Source of the DNA: Pseudomonas cremoricolorata
GTDB taxonomy: Bacteria > Pseudomonadota > Gammaproteobacteria > Pseudomonadales > Pseudomonadaceae
Direction: 5' to 3'
DNA: 64,000 bases
Assembly (NCBI RefSeq): GCF_000759535.1
Contig: NZ_CP009455.1
Span: 3,038,001-3,102,000, forward strand
The translations under genes and the position numbers were made by a program. Of the stretch, positions 50,251 through 62,338 are shown one piece after another. Below the pieces are notes generated by a model, which saw only the letters and a list, made by a program, of their open reading frames with translations, made no database searches and had not been told where the DNA came from. How positions within the stretch are numbered: position 1 is the stretch's first letter; every line of letters starts with the position of its first letter.

Positions 50251-50308
50251 GTGGCCTCCTATTAATGCTTGAAATCATCTGACAGACCCCCCACGCAGGG
50301 CCCGCACC

Positions 50309-50336
50309 ACTATAGAGGGATAAATTCAGATGTCAA
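50309..50336 (-). promoter_or_regulatory. sigma-70 promoter of gltA
   Basis: Minus strand TTGACA (50331-50336), 16 bp, TATAGT (50309-50314): perfect -35 and a near-consensus -10. The start of transcription would lie about 50 bp before the gltA start codon. Confidence 0.75.
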
Positions 50337-50450
50337 TTTGCCTAAAGGCTGCTTGAAACACTGCCTGAGCGTTGATTTTTCAAGAAATTCCCGCCCATTT
50401 ACGCCTTTTGCAGGAAGAAGGCAATGCGCTCTTTGGGCGAGACCCTCACG

Positions 50451-50479
50451 TTGTCATGAGCAGCCTAACTGTCTATACT
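50451..50479 (+). promoter_or_regulatory. sigma-70 promoter of the sdh operon
   Basis: TTGTCA (50451-50456), 17 bp, TATACT (50474-50479). The leader to the sdhC start would be about 117 nt. Confidence 0.65.
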
Positions 50480-50602
50480 CGGCAGCCGACTCCCAAGGGC
50501 TTTCCCAGGCCCGCTGTGATGGGTGTCGTGCTCTCTGAATGGTGGGTACCTGACCAGTACACTTACCAACAACTTTGCCCTGCTTGCTAGGGGCTCTTCA
50601 GT

Positions 50603-50989
50603 GTGAAAAAAGCCGTGAAAAGCCAACGACCTGTAAACCTAGACCTAAGGACCATCAAACTCCCCATTACCGGCATAACGTCATTTCTTCACCGCGTCTC
50701 CGGCATCATCCTCTTCCTGGGGCTGGGCATCATGCTTTATGCATTGTCCAACTCGCTGGGTTCCGAGGAAGGCTTCGGCGAAGTGAAGGCGTACATGACC
50801 AGCCCGCTGGCCAAGTTCGTGGCGTGGGGGCTGCTGTCTGCCCTGCTGTATCACCTGGTTGCCGGTGTGCGCCACTTGATCATGGACATGGGCGTCGGTG
50901 AAACGCTGGAAGGCGGAAGACTGGGCTCGAAAATTATCATCGCCGTTTCCGTGGTGTTGATCGTGCTGGCAGGAGTTTGGATATGGTAA
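50603..50989 (+). CDS. sdhC: succinate dehydrogenase cytochrome b556 subunit
   Basis: 128 aa, three transmembrane helices, GTG start at 50603 (MKKAVKSQRPVNLDLRTI). It anchors the complex II catalytic subunits in the inner membrane and shares haem b and the quinone site with SdhD. Family motifs: SFLHRVSGIILFLGLG, with the Ser/Arg of the quinone site, and LLSALLYHLVAGVRHLIMD with the haem-ligand His. It overlaps sdhD by 7 bp. Confidence 0.95.
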   Translation: MKKAVKSQRPVNLDLRTIKLPITGITSFLHRVSGIILFLGLGIMLYALSNSLGSEEGFGEVKAYMTSPLAKFVAWGLLSALLYHLVAGVRHLIMDMGVGETLEGGRLGSKIIIAVSVVLIVLAGVWIW

Positions 50990-51351
50990 CCAACGTCACG
51001 AACCTTTCGCGTTCGGGCCTCTATGACTGGATGGCGCAGCGTGTTTCTGCGGTCGTTCTCGCGGCTTATTTCATCTTCCTGATCGGATACCTCGTCGCGC
51101 ACCCGGGCATCGATTATGTCCAGTGGCACGCGCTGTTCTCCAACAACGCGATGCGTATCTTCAGTCTGCTCGCCCTCGTGGCCCTCGGCGCTCACGCCTG
51201 GGTCGGCATGTGGACCATTGCCACCGACTACCTGACGCCGATGGCGCTGGGCAAATCGGCTACGGCGGTACGTTTCCTGTTCCAGGCGGTCTGCGGCGTC
51301 GCGATGTTCGCGTACTTCGTCTGGGGTGTACAGATTCTCTGGGGTATCTGA
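50983..51351 (+). CDS. sdhD: succinate dehydrogenase membrane anchor subunit
   Basis: 122 aa from ATG 50983, which has AGGAG 8 bp upstream; an in-frame ATG two codons earlier lies closer to the ribosome site. Three transmembrane helices. SGLYDWMAQRVSAVVLAAYF contains the quinone-pocket Arg, and ALGAHAWVGMWTIATDYL the haem His and Asp-Tyr. Second anchor of complex II. Three bases separate it from sdhA. Confidence 0.95.
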   Translation: MVTNVTNLSRSGLYDWMAQRVSAVVLAAYFIFLIGYLVAHPGIDYVQWHALFSNNAMRIFSLLALVALGAHAWVGMWTIATDYLTPMALGKSATAVRFLFQAVCGVAMFAYFVWGVQILWGI

Positions 51352-51354
51352 TTC

Positions 51355-53127
51355 ATGGCTAGTGTTCCTACTATTTCGTTCGACGCCATCATCATCGGTG
51401 GTGGCGGCGCCGGCATGCGCGCTGCGCTGCAGCTGGCCCAGGGTGGTCACAAGACTGCCGTGATCACCAAGGTCTTCCCGACCCGTTCGCACACCGTTTC
51501 GGCCCAGGGTGGCATCACCTGCGCCATCGCTTCGGCCGACCCGAACGATGACTGGCGCTGGCACATGTACGACACCGTCAAGGGCTCCGACTATATCGGT
51601 GACCAGGACGCCATCGAATACATGTGTCAGGAAGGTCCTGCCGCGGTGTTCGAGCTCGACCACATGGGTCTGCCGTTCTCGCGTACCGAAACCGGCCGCA
51701 TCTACCAGCGTCCGTTCGGTGGCCAGTCCAAGGACTTCGGCAAGGGCGGCCAGGCGGCCCGTACCTGCGCAGCGTCCGACCGTACCGGTCACGCGCTGCT
51801 GCACACCCTGTATCAGGGCAACCTGAAAGCCGGCACCACCTTCCTCAACGAGTACTACGCGGTCGATCTGGTGAAGAACCAGGACGGCGCGTTCGTCGGT
51901 GTCATCGCCATCTGCATCGAAACCGGTGAAACCCTGTACATCAAGGCCAAGGCCACTGTACTGGCCACCGGCGGTGCTGGCCGTATCTACGCCTCGACCA
52001 CCAACGCCCTGATCAACACCGGCGACGGTGTCGGCATGGCGCTGCGTGCTGGCGTGCCGGTGCAGGACATCGAAATGTGGCAGTTCCACCCGACCGGCAT
52101 TGCCGGCGCAGGTGTACTGGTCACCGAAGGCTGCCGTGGCGAAGGTGGTTACCTGATCAACGCCCACGGCGAGCGCTTCATGGAGCGTTACGCCCCGAAC
52201 GCCAAAGACCTTGCCGGCCGCGACGTCGTCGCCCGTTCCATGGTCAAGGAAATCATCGCCGGTAACGGTGTCGGCCCGAACAAGGACCACGTCCTGCTCA
52301 AGCTCGACCACCTCGGCGAAGAAGTCCTGCACAGCCGCCTGCCAGGCATCTGCGAGCTGTCCAAGACCTTCGCCCACGTCGACCCTGTGGTCGCGCCGGT
52401 TCCGGTCGTACCGACCTGCCACTACATGATGGGCGGCGTTGCCACCAACATTCATGGCCAGGCCATCACCATGGACGCCGAAGGCGTCGACCACATCATC
52501 CCGGGTCTGTTCGCGGTCGGTGAAGTGGCGTGCGTATCGGTTCACGGCGCCAACCGCCTGGGCGGCAACTCGCTGCTCGACCTGGTGGTGTTCGGCCGTG
52601 CTGCCGGCCTGCACCTGGAGAAGGCGCTGAGCGAAGGCATCGAGTACCGCGACGCAAGCGACACCGACGTGGACGTTGCCCTGAATCGTCTGGCCAAGCT
52701 CAACGAGCGTACCACCGGCGAAGACGTGGCCACCCTCAAGCGCGAGCTGCAAAGCTGCATGCAGAACTACTTCGGTGTGTTCCGTACCGGCGAATACATG
52801 CAGAAGGGTATCGCCCAGCTGCAAGGTCTGCGTGAACGAATCGCCAACGTCAAGATCAATGACAAGTCCCAGGCCTTCAACACCGCGCGTATCGAAGCGC
52901 TGGAGCTGCAGAACCTGCTGGAAGTCGCTGAAGCGACGGCGATCGCCGCTGAAGCCCGTAAAGAGTCCCGCGGCGCCCACGCCCGTGAAGACTTCGAAGA
53001 CCGTGACGACGAGAACTGGCTGTGCCACACCCTGTATTACCCGGGTGAGAAGCGCGTCGCCAAGCGTGGCGTCAACTTCGCGCCGAAGACCGTTCCGGCC
53101 TTCGAGCCTAAAGTCCGGACTTACTAA
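51355..53127 (+). CDS. sdhA: succinate dehydrogenase flavoprotein subunit
   Basis: 590 aa. FAD Rossmann motif [14 protein letters not shown], covalent-FAD His46 in [10 protein letters not shown], substrate region [12 protein letters not shown] and RGEGGYLIN, the active Arg/His region ([20 protein letters not shown]) and C-terminal [14 protein letters not shown]. It oxidises succinate to fumarate, linking the TCA cycle to ubiquinone. The length matches E. coli SdhA (588). Confidence 0.98.
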   Translation: MASVPTISFDAIIIGGGGAGMRAALQLAQGGHKTAVITKVFPTRSHTVSAQGGITCAIASADPNDDWRWHMYDTVKGSDYIGDQDAIEYMCQEGPAAVFELDHMGLPFSRTETGRIYQRPFGGQSKDFGKGGQAARTCAASDRTGHALLHTLYQGNLKAGTTFLNEYYAVDLVKNQDGAFVGVIAICIETGETLYIKAKATVLATGGAGRIYASTTNALINTGDGVGMALRAGVPVQDIEMWQFHPTGIAGAGVLVTEGCRGEGGYLINAHGERFMERYAPNAKDLAGRDVVARSMVKEIIAGNGVGPNKDHVLLKLDHLGEEVLHSRLPGICELSKTFAHVDPVVAPVPVVPTCHYMMGGVATNIHGQAITMDAEGVDHIIPGLFAVGEVACVSVHGANRLGGNSLLDLVVFGRAAGLHLEKALSEGIEYRDASDTDVDVALNRLAKLNERTTGEDVATLKRELQSCMQNYFGVFRTGEYMQKGIAQLQGLRERIANVKINDKSQAFNTARIEALELQNLLEVAEATAIAAEARKESRGAHAREDFEDRDDENWLCHTLYYPGEKRVAKRGVNFAPKTVPAFEPKVRTY

Positions 53128-53139
53128 GGGGTGGCCGCA

Positions 53140-53844
53140 ATGTTGAAAGTTGAAGTGTATCGCTACAACCCGGATACCGATTCGGCGCCTAAAACCCAGG
53201 TGTTCGAAGTCGATACCGGTGGCAAGGACCTGATGGTGCTCGACGTGCTGGCGCTGATCAAGGAGCAGGACGAAGGGTTCTCCTACCGTCGCTCCTGCCG
53301 TGAAGGCGTCTGCGGTTCCGACGGCATGAACATCAATGGCAAGAACGGCCTGGCCTGCATCACTCCGCTGTCGGCGGTGGTCAAGGGCAACAAGCTGGTG
53401 GTTCGTCCACTGCCTGGCCTGCCGGTGATCCGTGACCTGGTCGTCGACATGAGCATCTTCTACAAGCAGTACGAGAAGGTGAAGCCGTTCCTGCAGAACG
53501 ACACCCCGGCACCGGCCATCGAGCGCCTGCAATCGCCGGAAGAGCGCGAGAAGCTCGACGGTCTGTACGAGTGCATCCTGTGCGCCTGCTGTTCGACCTC
53601 GTGCCCATCGTTCTGGTGGAATCCCGACAAGTTCCTCGGCCCTGCCGCGCTGCTGCAAGCCTACCGTTTCCTGGCTGACAGCCGCGACACCAAGACCCAG
53701 GAGCGTCTGGCTTCGCTGGACGATCCGTTCAGCGTATTCCGCTGCCGCGGGATCATGAACTGCGTGAACGTCTGCCCGAAAGGTCTGAACCCGACCAAGG
53801 CAATCGGTCACGTGCGCAACATGCTGCTGCAAAGCGGCACCTGA
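53140..53844 (+). CDS. sdhB: succinate dehydrogenase iron-sulfur subunit
   Basis: 234 aa from ATG 53140 with AAGGGGTG just upstream; an in-frame GTG three codons earlier lies on that site. Motifs: 2Fe-2S SCREGVCGSDGMNINGKNGL followed by ACITPL, 4Fe-4S ECILCACCSTSCPSFWW and 3Fe-4S CRGIMNCVNVCPKGLNP. It carries electrons from SdhA to the quinone site. Length as in the family. Followed by a 245-bp gap before sucA. Confidence 0.97.
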   Translation: MLKVEVYRYNPDTDSAPKTQVFEVDTGGKDLMVLDVLALIKEQDEGFSYRRSCREGVCGSDGMNINGKNGLACITPLSAVVKGNKLVVRPLPGLPVIRDLVVDMSIFYKQYEKVKPFLQNDTPAPAIERLQSPEEREKLDGLYECILCACCSTSCPSFWWNPDKFLGPAALLQAYRFLADSRDTKTQERLASLDDPFSVFRCRGIMNCVNVCPKGLNPTKAIGHVRNMLLQSGT

Positions 53845-54089
53845 TTCAGCAAGTGTTGTAACTGCAAGACGCCGAAGCGCGGGTGGTGAGCCCGCGCCGA
53901 GGTGAAACCCGAGCAAGGGCTCACAAAGCCCCGGCTCGTACCTATGAAGATATGAGACCAGCAGGGGCTTCCGGGCTGGTACCCGGAAAATCTGCAGGAT
54001 CTTCGGTGACGTGGTTCGGCCGCGGTATTGGGCTTCCTACGTTTGCTGAGGCGCTTGCCGATCAGTCCCCTAACCGAGGGTGACCAAGC

Positions 54090-56921
54090 ATGCAAGAAAG
54101 CGTGATGCAGCGCATGTGGGATAGCGCCCACCTTTCAGGTGGTAACGCTGCATATGTGGAAGAGCTCTACGAGCTTTACCTGCACGACCCTAACGCTGTG
54201 CCAGAAGAGTGGCGCACCTACTTCCAGAAGTTGCCCGCCGACGGCAGCACCGCTACCGATGTCTCGCACTCGACGATCCGCGACCATTTCGTACTGCTGG
54301 CAAAGAACCAGCGCCGCGCCCAACCGGTATCTGCCGGGAGCGTGAGCAGTGAACACGAGAAGAAGCAGGTTGAAGTGCTGCGACTGATCCAGGCCTATCG
54401 TATGCGCGGTCATCAAGCTGCCCAGCTTGACCCGTTGGGGTTGTGGCAGCGTCCCGCACCTGTAGACCTGTCGATCAATCACTACGGCCTGACCAGTGCC
54501 GATCTTGATACGACCTTCCGTGCCGGCGACCTGTTCATCGGCAAAGAGGAGGCGAGCCTACGGGAAATCTTCGATGCCTTGGAGAAGACATATTGTCGCA
54601 CCATCGGCGCCGAGTTCACCCACATCGTCGATTCCGAGCAGCGCAGCTGGTTCCAGCAACGCCTGGAAAGCGTGCGTGGCCGTCCTGATTTCTCCGCCGA
54701 CGCGCAGGCCCACCTGCTCGAGCGCGTAACCGCTGCCGAAGGCCTCGAGAAGTACCTGGGCACCAAGTACCCGGGCACCAAGCGCTTCGGTCTGGAAGGT
54801 GGCGAGAGCCTGATCCCGATGCTGGACGAAATGATCCAGCGCTCCGGCTCCTACGGTACCAAGGAAGTGGTCATCGGCATGGCCCACCGCGGTCGCCTCA
54901 ACGTGCTGGTCAACACCTTCGGCAAGAACCCGCGCGAGCTGTTCGACGAGTTCGAAGGCAAGAAGATGAACGAGCTGGGCTCGGGTGACGTGAAATATCA
55001 CCAGGGCTTTTCGTCGAACGTGATGACCCCGGGCGGCGAAGTCCACCTGGCCATGGCGTTCAACCCCTCCCACCTGGAAATCGTCTCGCCAGTGGTGGAG
55101 GGTTCCGTACGTGCCCGTCAGGACCGTCGCAACGACACCTCCGGTGACAAGGTCCTGCCGATTTCCATCCATGGTGACGCGGCCTTCGCCGGTCAGGGCG
55201 TGGTCCTGGAAACCTTCCAGATGTCGCAGACCCGCGGTTTCAAGACCGGCGGTACCGTGCACATCGTGATCAACAACCAGGTTGGTTTCACCATCAGCAA
55301 CCCGCTGGACTCGCGCTCCACCGAGTACTGCACCGACGTTGCCAAGATGATTCAGGCGCCAATCCTGCACGTCAACGGCGATGACCCGGAAGCGGTGCTG
55401 TTCGTCACCCAGCTGGCCATCGACTATCGCATGCAGTTCAAGCGTGACGTGGTGGTCGACCTGGTCTGCTACCGTCGCCGCGGCCACAACGAGGCCGACG
55501 AGCCGAGCGGCACCCAGCCGCTGATGTACCAGAAGATCAGCAAGCAGCGTACCACCCGTGAGCTGTATGCCGACAAGCTGATCCAGGCCGGTCGCATCGA
55601 CGCCGAACGCGCCCAGTCCAAGATCGACGACTACCGCAGCGCGCTGGACAACGGCCTGCACGTGGTCAAGAGCCTGGTCAAGGAGCCGAACCGCGAGCTG
55701 TTCGTCGACTGGCGTCCGTACCTGGGCCATGCCTGGACCGCGCGTCACGACACCGGCATCGAACTCAAGACCCTGCAGGAGCTGTCCGGCAAGCTGCTGG
55801 AAATTCCTGAAGGCTTCGTGGTTCAGCGTCAGGTCGCGAAAATCTACGAAGACCGCCAGAAGATGCAGGCCGGTGGCTTGCCGATCAACTGGGGCTACGC
55901 CGAAACCATGGCCTACGCCACGTTGATCTTCGAAGGTCACCCGGTGCGTATCACCGGTCAGGACGTGGGTCGCGGCACCTTCTCGCACCGTCATGCGGCG
56001 CTGCACAACCAGAAGGACGCCAGCACCTACCTGCCGTTGCAGAACCTGTACCCGGGCCAGCCGAAATTCGACCTGTACGACTCGTTCCTCTCGGAAGAGG
56101 CCGTGCTGGCGTTCGAATACGGTTACTCGACCACCACGCCGAACGCGCTGGTGATCTGGGAAGCCCAGTTCGGCGACTTCGCCAACGGTGCGCAAGTGGT
56201 GATCGACCAGTTCATCACCAGCGGCGAGCACAAGTGGGGTCGTCTGTGCGGCCTGACCATGCTGCTGCCACACGGTTACGAAGGGCAGGGGCCGGAGCAC
56301 TCCTCCGCGCGTCTGGAGCGCTACCTGCAGCTGTGCGCCGAGCACAACATTCAGGTGTGCGTCCCGACTACGCCGGCGCAGATCTACCATCTGCTGCGTC
56401 GTCAGGTCATTCGTCCGCTGCGCAAGCCGCTGATCGTGCTGACGCCCAAGTCGCTGCTGCGCCACAAGCTGGCCGTTTCCACCCTGGAAGACCTCGCCGA
56501 AGGCTCGTTCCAGACCGTCATCCCGGAAATCGATACCCTCGAGCCGTCCAAGGTCGAGCGCATCGTGCTGTGCAGCGGCAAGGTCTACTACGACCTGCTG
56601 GAAAAACGCCGCGCCGAAGGCCGTGAAGACATCGCCATCGTGCGTCTCGAGCAGCTGTATCCGTTCCCGGAAGATGACCTGGTGGAAATCCTCGCGCCGT
56701 ACACCAACCTCAAGGCCGCGGTGTGGTGCCAGGAAGAACCGATGAACCAGGGCGCCTGGTACAGCAGCCAGCACCATATGCGTCGGATCCTCGGTCGCCA
56801 CAACCCGTCACTGGTTCTGGAATACGCCGGTCGCGACGCGTCTGCCGCACCTGCGTGTGGTTATGCTTCCAAGCACGCCGAGCAGCAGGAAAAACTGCTG
56901 CAAGACGCGTTCACCGTCTAA
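54090..56921 (+). CDS. sucA: 2-oxoglutarate dehydrogenase E1 component
   Basis: 943 aa thiamine-diphosphate enzyme that decarboxylates 2-oxoglutarate and passes the succinyl group to the SucB lipoyl arm. N-terminal E1o motif YVEELYELYLHDPNAVPEEW, GMAHRGRLNVL and HGDAAFAGQGVV (ThDP/Mg region), RRGHNEADEPSGTQPLMYQK in parts, GRGTFSHRHAAL and the transketolase-like C-terminal half with PHGYEGQGPEHSSARLER. GAGGGTGA precedes the ATG. The gene starts 245 bp after sdhB and is 40 bp before sucB. Confidence 0.98.
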   Translation: MQESVMQRMWDSAHLSGGNAAYVEELYELYLHDPNAVPEEWRTYFQKLPADGSTATDVSHSTIRDHFVLLAKNQRRAQPVSAGSVSSEHEKKQVEVLRLIQAYRMRGHQAAQLDPLGLWQRPAPVDLSINHYGLTSADLDTTFRAGDLFIGKEEASLREIFDALEKTYCRTIGAEFTHIVDSEQRSWFQQRLESVRGRPDFSADAQAHLLERVTAAEGLEKYLGTKYPGTKRFGLEGGESLIPMLDEMIQRSGSYGTKEVVIGMAHRGRLNVLVNTFGKNPRELFDEFEGKKMNELGSGDVKYHQGFSSNVMTPGGEVHLAMAFNPSHLEIVSPVVEGSVRARQDRRNDTSGDKVLPISIHGDAAFAGQGVVLETFQMSQTRGFKTGGTVHIVINNQVGFTISNPLDSRSTEYCTDVAKMIQAPILHVNGDDPEAVLFVTQLAIDYRMQFKRDVVVDLVCYRRRGHNEADEPSGTQPLMYQKISKQRTTRELYADKLIQAGRIDAERAQSKIDDYRSALDNGLHVVKSLVKEPNRELFVDWRPYLGHAWTARHDTGIELKTLQELSGKLLEIPEGFVVQRQVAKIYEDRQKMQAGGLPINWGYAETMAYATLIFEGHPVRITGQDVGRGTFSHRHAALHNQKDASTYLPLQNLYPGQPKFDLYDSFLSEEAVLAFEYGYSTTTPNALVIWEAQFGDFANGAQVVIDQFITSGEHKWGRLCGLTMLLPHGYEGQGPEHSSARLERYLQLCAEHNIQVCVPTTPAQIYHLLRRQVIRPLRKPLIVLTPKSLLRHKLAVSTLEDLAEGSFQTVIPEIDTLEPSKVERIVLCSGKVYYDLLEKRRAEGREDIAIVRLEQLYPFPEDDLVEILAPYTNLKAAVWCQEEPMNQGAWYSSQHHMRRILGRHNPSLVLEYAGRDASAAPACGYASKHAEQQEKLLQDAFTV

Positions 56922-56961
56922 CGCTTAGCGCACTGAAACCGAATTTAAGGAAACACTGCTA

Positions 56962-58188
56962 ATGGCTATCGAGATCAAAGCCCCAACCTTCCCGGAATCG
57001 GTTGCCGACGGCACCGTTGCCACCTGGCACAAGCAGCCGGGCGAAGCCGTCAAGCGTGACGAGCTGATCGTCGACATCGAAACCGACAAAGTGGTCCTGG
57101 AAGTGCTGGCCACCGCCGATGGCGTGCTGGGCGATATCGTCAAGGCCGAAGGCGACACCGTGCTGTCCGACGAAGTTCTGGGCTCCATCGTCCAGGGTGG
57201 CGCTGGTGCTGCGGCACCGGCCGCTGCTGCCCAGGCTGCCGCGCCGGCCGCTGCTGCTGGCGCTGACGCCGGCGAAGACGACCCGGTTGCCGCACCTGCC
57301 GCGCGCAAGCTGGCCGAAGAGAACGGCATCGACCTGGCGTCGGTCGCCGGCACCGGCAAAGGCGGTCGCGTGACCAAGGAAGACGTCGTTGCCGCCGTCG
57401 CCAACAAGAAGTCGGCACCTGCCGCGGCCCCGGCTGCCAAGCCTGCCGCTGCGGCCCCGGCTGCCGTGGTCACTGCCAATGGCGACCGCACCGAGAAGCG
57501 CGTGCCGATGACCCGTCTGCGCGCCAAGATCGCCGAGCGTCTGGTCGAAGCCCAGTCGAACATGGCCATGCTCACCACCTTCAACGAAGTCGACATGACT
57601 GAAGTCATGGCCCTGCGTTCGAAGTACAAGGATCTGTTCGAGAAGACCCACAACGGCGTGCGCCTGGGCTTCATGTCGTTCTTCGTCAAGGCGGCGACCG
57701 AAGCGCTCAAGCGTTTCCCGGCCGTCAACGCCTCGATCGATGGCAACGACATCGTCTACCACGGTTTCGCCGACGTCGGCGTTGCGGTTTCCAGCGACCG
57801 TGGCCTGGTGGTTCCGGTACTGCGTAACGCAGAATCGATGAGCCTGGCGGAAATCGAGAACGGCATCGCCACCTTCGGCAAGAAGGCTCGCGACGGCAAG
57901 CTGTCGATCGAGGAAATGACCGGTGGTACCTTCACCATCACCAACGGCGGTACCTTCGGCTCGATGATGTCGACCCCGATCGTCAACCCGCCGCAGGCTG
58001 CTATCCTCGGCATGCACAACATCATTCAGCGCCCGATGGCGGTCAATGGTCAGGTGGTCATCCGCCCGATGATGTATCTTGCGCTGTCCTACGATCACCG
58101 CCTGATCGATGGCAAAGAGGCGGTCACCTTCCTGGTTACCATCAAGAACCTGCTGGAAGATCCGTCCCGCCTGCTGCTGGACATCTAA
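56962..58188 (+). CDS. sucB: 2-oxoglutarate dehydrogenase E2 (dihydrolipoyl succinyltransferase)
   Basis: 408 aa, one lipoyl domain (lipoyl Lys43 in [11 protein letters not shown]). Ala/Pro-rich linkers and a peripheral subunit-binding domain (about 112-150, [19 protein letters not shown]) follow. The catalytic domain carries His379 and Asp383 in SYDHRLIDG. It forms the core of the complex and transfers succinyl to CoA. The length is near the family norm of about 405. Followed by a repeat-rich gap and lpdG. Confidence 0.97.
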   Translation: MAIEIKAPTFPESVADGTVATWHKQPGEAVKRDELIVDIETDKVVLEVLATADGVLGDIVKAEGDTVLSDEVLGSIVQGGAGAAAPAAAAQAAAPAAAAGADAGEDDPVAAPAARKLAEENGIDLASVAGTGKGGRVTKEDVVAAVANKKSAPAAAPAAKPAAAAPAAVVTANGDRTEKRVPMTRLRAKIAERLVEAQSNMAMLTTFNEVDMTEVMALRSKYKDLFEKTHNGVRLGFMSFFVKAATEALKRFPAVNASIDGNDIVYHGFADVGVAVSSDRGLVVPVLRNAESMSLAEIENGIATFGKKARDGKLSIEEMTGGTFTITNGGTFGSMMSTPIVNPPQAAILGMHNIIQRPMAVNGQVVIRPMMYLALSYDHRLIDGKEAVTFLVTIKNLLEDPSRLLLDI

Positions 58189-58193
58189 ACAAT

Positions 58194-59719
<1,526 letters not shown>

Positions 59720-59890
59720 TTATAAGAAACCACGGCGGGCTGCCCGTCGTGAGTCTTGCGTGCACGACTCACCGCGGAATGTTCGCCGGACCAGGTCACC
59801 GGGTTTCCCCGGGACTGAGGGTCACAGGTGGCGCGGCACCGGCAACGGTGCAGCGCCGAAGCGCAGTACCTAACGAAGACGGTAAAAAGC

Positions 59891-61057
59891 ATGAATCTTC
59901 ACGAGTATCAGGGCAAACAGCTGTTCGCTGAATACGGCCTGCCAGTTTCCAAGGGTTTCGCAGTCGACACCCCTGAAGCTGCAGCAGAAGCCTGCGACAA
60001 GATCGGTGGTTCGGAGTGGGTCGTCAAAGCCCAGGTCCACGCTGGTGGTCGCGGTAAGGCGGGTGGCGTCAAGCTGGTTCGCAGCAAGGAAGACGCCAAG
60101 GCGTTCGCTGCACAATGGTTGGGCAAGAACCTGGTCACCTACCAGACTGATGCCAACGGTCAACCAGTTTCCAAGATCCTGGTCGAGTCCTGCACCGACA
60201 TCGCCAAAGAGCTGTACCTGGGCGCTGTAGTCGATCGTTCCAGCCGTCGCATCGTGTTCATGGCCTCCACCGAAGGTGGCGTGGACATCGAGAAAGTGGC
60301 TCACGACACTCCCGAGAAGATCATCAAGGCCACCATCGATCCGTTGGTCGGTGCGCAGCCGTTCCAGGGCCGTGAGCTGGCATTCCAGCTGGGTCTGGAA
60401 GGCAAGCAGGTTGCCCAGTTCGCGAAAATCTTCGTTGGCCTGGCCAAGCTGTTCCAGGACCACGACCTGGCCCTGCTGGAAGTCAACCCGCTGGTGATCA
60501 AGGCCGACGGCGATCTGCATTGCCTCGATGCCAAGATCAACATCGACGCCAACGCCATGTACCGTCAGCCGAAGCTGAAAACCTTCCACGACCCGTCGCA
60601 GGACGATGCCCGTGAAGCCCACGCTGCCAAGTTCGAACTGAACTACGTTGCCCTGGAAGGCAACATCGGCTGCATGGTCAACGGTGCCGGCCTGGCCATG
60701 GGTACCATGGATATCGTCAACCTGCACGGCGGCAAGCCAGCCAACTTCCTCGACGTGGGCGGCGGTGCCACCAAAGAGCGCGTGACCGAAGCGTTCAAGA
60801 TCATTCTGTCCGACAGCAACGTCGCGGCCGTTCTGGTCAACATCTTCGGCGGCATCGTTCGTTGCGACATGATTGCCGAAGGCATCATCGGCGCAGTGAA
60901 AGAAGTTGGCGTTAAAGTTCCGGTGGTCGTTCGCCTCGAAGGCAACAACGCCGAACTGGGCGCTAAAGTACTGGCAGAAAGCGGTTTGAACATCATTGCT
61001 GCAACCAGCCTGACCGACGCTGCTCAACAAGTTGTCAAAGCTGCGGAGGGCAAGTAA
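59891..61057 (+). CDS. sucC: succinyl-CoA synthetase beta subunit
   Basis: 388 aa from ATG 59891 ([20 protein letters not shown]). ATP-grasp nucleotide-binding domain with [17 protein letters not shown], and the C-terminal CoA-ligase-like part with [18 protein letters not shown] and [11 protein letters not shown]. Together with SucD it makes ATP or GTP from succinyl-CoA. Length matches E. coli SucC (388). A 171-bp gap separates it from lpdG; it overlaps sucD by one base (TAATG). Confidence 0.98.
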   Translation: MNLHEYQGKQLFAEYGLPVSKGFAVDTPEAAAEACDKIGGSEWVVKAQVHAGGRGKAGGVKLVRSKEDAKAFAAQWLGKNLVTYQTDANGQPVSKILVESCTDIAKELYLGAVVDRSSRRIVFMASTEGGVDIEKVAHDTPEKIIKATIDPLVGAQPFQGRELAFQLGLEGKQVAQFAKIFVGLAKLFQDHDLALLEVNPLVIKADGDLHCLDAKINIDANAMYRQPKLKTFHDPSQDDAREAHAAKFELNYVALEGNIGCMVNGAGLAMGTMDIVNLHGGKPANFLDVGGGATKERVTEAFKIILSDSNVAAVLVNIFGGIVRCDMIAEGIIGAVKEVGVKVPVVVRLEGNNAELGAKVLAESGLNIIAATSLTDAAQQVVKAAEGK

Positions 61058-61941
61058 TGAGCGTCCTGATCAATAAAGACACCAAAGTCATCTGCCAGGG
61101 CTTCACCGGCTCGCAGGGTACTTTCCACTCCGAACAAGCCATCGCCTACGGCACCAAGATGGTTGGCGGCGTGACCCCAGGCAAAGGCGGCACCACCCAC
61201 CTGGGCCTGCCGGTGTTCAACACCGTCAAGGAAGCCGTCGCTGCCACTGGCGCCGACGCCTCGGTCATCTACGTTCCGGCTCCATTCTGCAAGGACTCGA
61301 TCCTGGAAGCGGCTTTCGGCGGCATCAAGCTGATCGTCTGCATCACCGAAGGCATCCCGACCCTCGACATGCTGGACGCCAAGGTCAAGTGCGACGAGCT
61401 GGGCGTGACCCTGATCGGCCCTAACTGCCCAGGCGTCATCACCCCGGGCGAGTGCAAGATCGGCATCATGCCAGGTCACATTCACTTGCCAGGCAAGGTC
61501 GGTATCGTTTCGCGTTCCGGCACTCTGACCTACGAAGCGGTCAAGCAGACCACCGACGCCGGCTTCGGCCAGTCGACCTGCGTGGGTATCGGTGGCGACC
61601 CGATTCCGGGCTCGAACTTCATCGACATCCTCAAGCTGTTCCAGGAAGACCCGAAGACCGAAGCGATCGTCATGATCGGTGAGATCGGCGGTTCGGCTGA
61701 AGAAGAGGCGGCTGCCTACATCAAGGCCAACGTCACCAAGCCTGTGGTTTCGTACATTGCCGGTGTAACTGCACCTGCTGGCAAGCGCATGGGCCACGCT
61801 GGCGCGATCATCTCCGGCGGCAAAGGTACTGCCGACGAGAAGTTCGCCGCCCTGCAGGACGCCGGTGTGAAAACCGTGCGTTCGCTGGCTGACATCGGCA
61901 AGGCCCTGGCCGAGCTGACTGGCTGGGAAGTGAAGCACTAA
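61057..61941 (+). CDS. sucD: succinyl-CoA synthetase alpha subunit
   Basis: 294 aa. N-terminal CoA-binding Rossmann domain ([20 protein letters not shown]), [28 protein letters not shown] and phosphorylated His247 in [12 protein letters not shown]. The phosphohistidine swings to SucC to phosphorylate the nucleotide. Normal length. It ends the TCA block and is followed by a terminator. Confidence 0.98.
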   Translation: MSVLINKDTKVICQGFTGSQGTFHSEQAIAYGTKMVGGVTPGKGGTTHLGLPVFNTVKEAVAATGADASVIYVPAPFCKDSILEAAFGGIKLIVCITEGIPTLDMLDAKVKCDELGVTLIGPNCPGVITPGECKIGIMPGHIHLPGKVGIVSRSGTLTYEAVKQTTDAGFGQSTCVGIGGDPIPGSNFIDILKLFQEDPKTEAIVMIGEIGGSAEEEAAAYIKANVTKPVVSYIAGVTAPAGKRMGHAGAIISGGKGTADEKFAALQDAGVKTVRSLADIGKALAELTGWEVKH

Positions 61942-62338
61942 TAGGCAGCACCCCCCACGCAACACAGAAACCACCCTCGGGTGGTTTTTGTGTTTCAGGA
62001 CGGCCTGTGAGGACGGCCTGTCAGGACAATTCGCCGTGCGTATGGATTGCACCGATCAGCACGATAGGAATTTTCGTACAGACCTTTTCTGTAGCGAAGA
62101 GTAGATTTCGCACATCTTCAGTCGTTTATACGACAAGAACAGTCGCACAGCGGACAGACCGCTCGCTCGCAGTGCGCTCCTGGTACAAATTCGGTAATCT
62201 ACGCGCCATTTTGTGCCCGATCCCCAAAAGGGACCGACACGCTAAACGGGTCTGGCTCATCAAGCCGGGCAGCATTTCCCTCATCCATAGGGCAATCCCT
62301 TCTCGAATCCCGATTTCAGCAGTGTGGTACTTCCCCAA
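61942..62338. other. intergenic region between sucD and brnQ
   Basis: 397 bp without a gene. It holds the sucD terminator (61968-61989) and two small dyads: TTCGTACAG / CTGTAGCGAA around 62073-62098, and GTCGT-TTAT-ACGAC (62121-62134). TAATCT at 62195-62200 is a possible -10 for brnQ, but no matching -35 was found. The dyads may be regulator sites for branched-chain amino-acid control. Confidence 0.45.
61968..61989 (+). terminator. intrinsic terminator after sucCD
   Basis: Stem AAACCACC / GGTGGTTT with loop CTCG followed by TT, 27 bp after the sucD stop codon. Confidence 0.8.

Larger units (their letters stand above)
50251..50602. other. gltA-sdhC divergent control region
   Basis: 352 bp without a gene. 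It contains the gltA promoter (50309-50336, minus strand) and a likely sdhC promoter (50451-50479, plus strand). The sequence between the two is AT-richer than the flanks. No operator was recognised, although global carbon and redox control of this region is expected. Confidence 0.6.

Noticed and set aside
50851-53916. Minus-strand open frame of 1021 codons antisense to sdhDAB
   Set aside because: The opposite strand carries four unmistakable TCA genes. The long frame results from high GC3 in highly expressed genes and has no domain or ribosome site.
54558-56801. Minus-strand open frame of 747 codons antisense to sucA
   Set aside because: Shadow of sucA with low-complexity composition and no recognisable motif.
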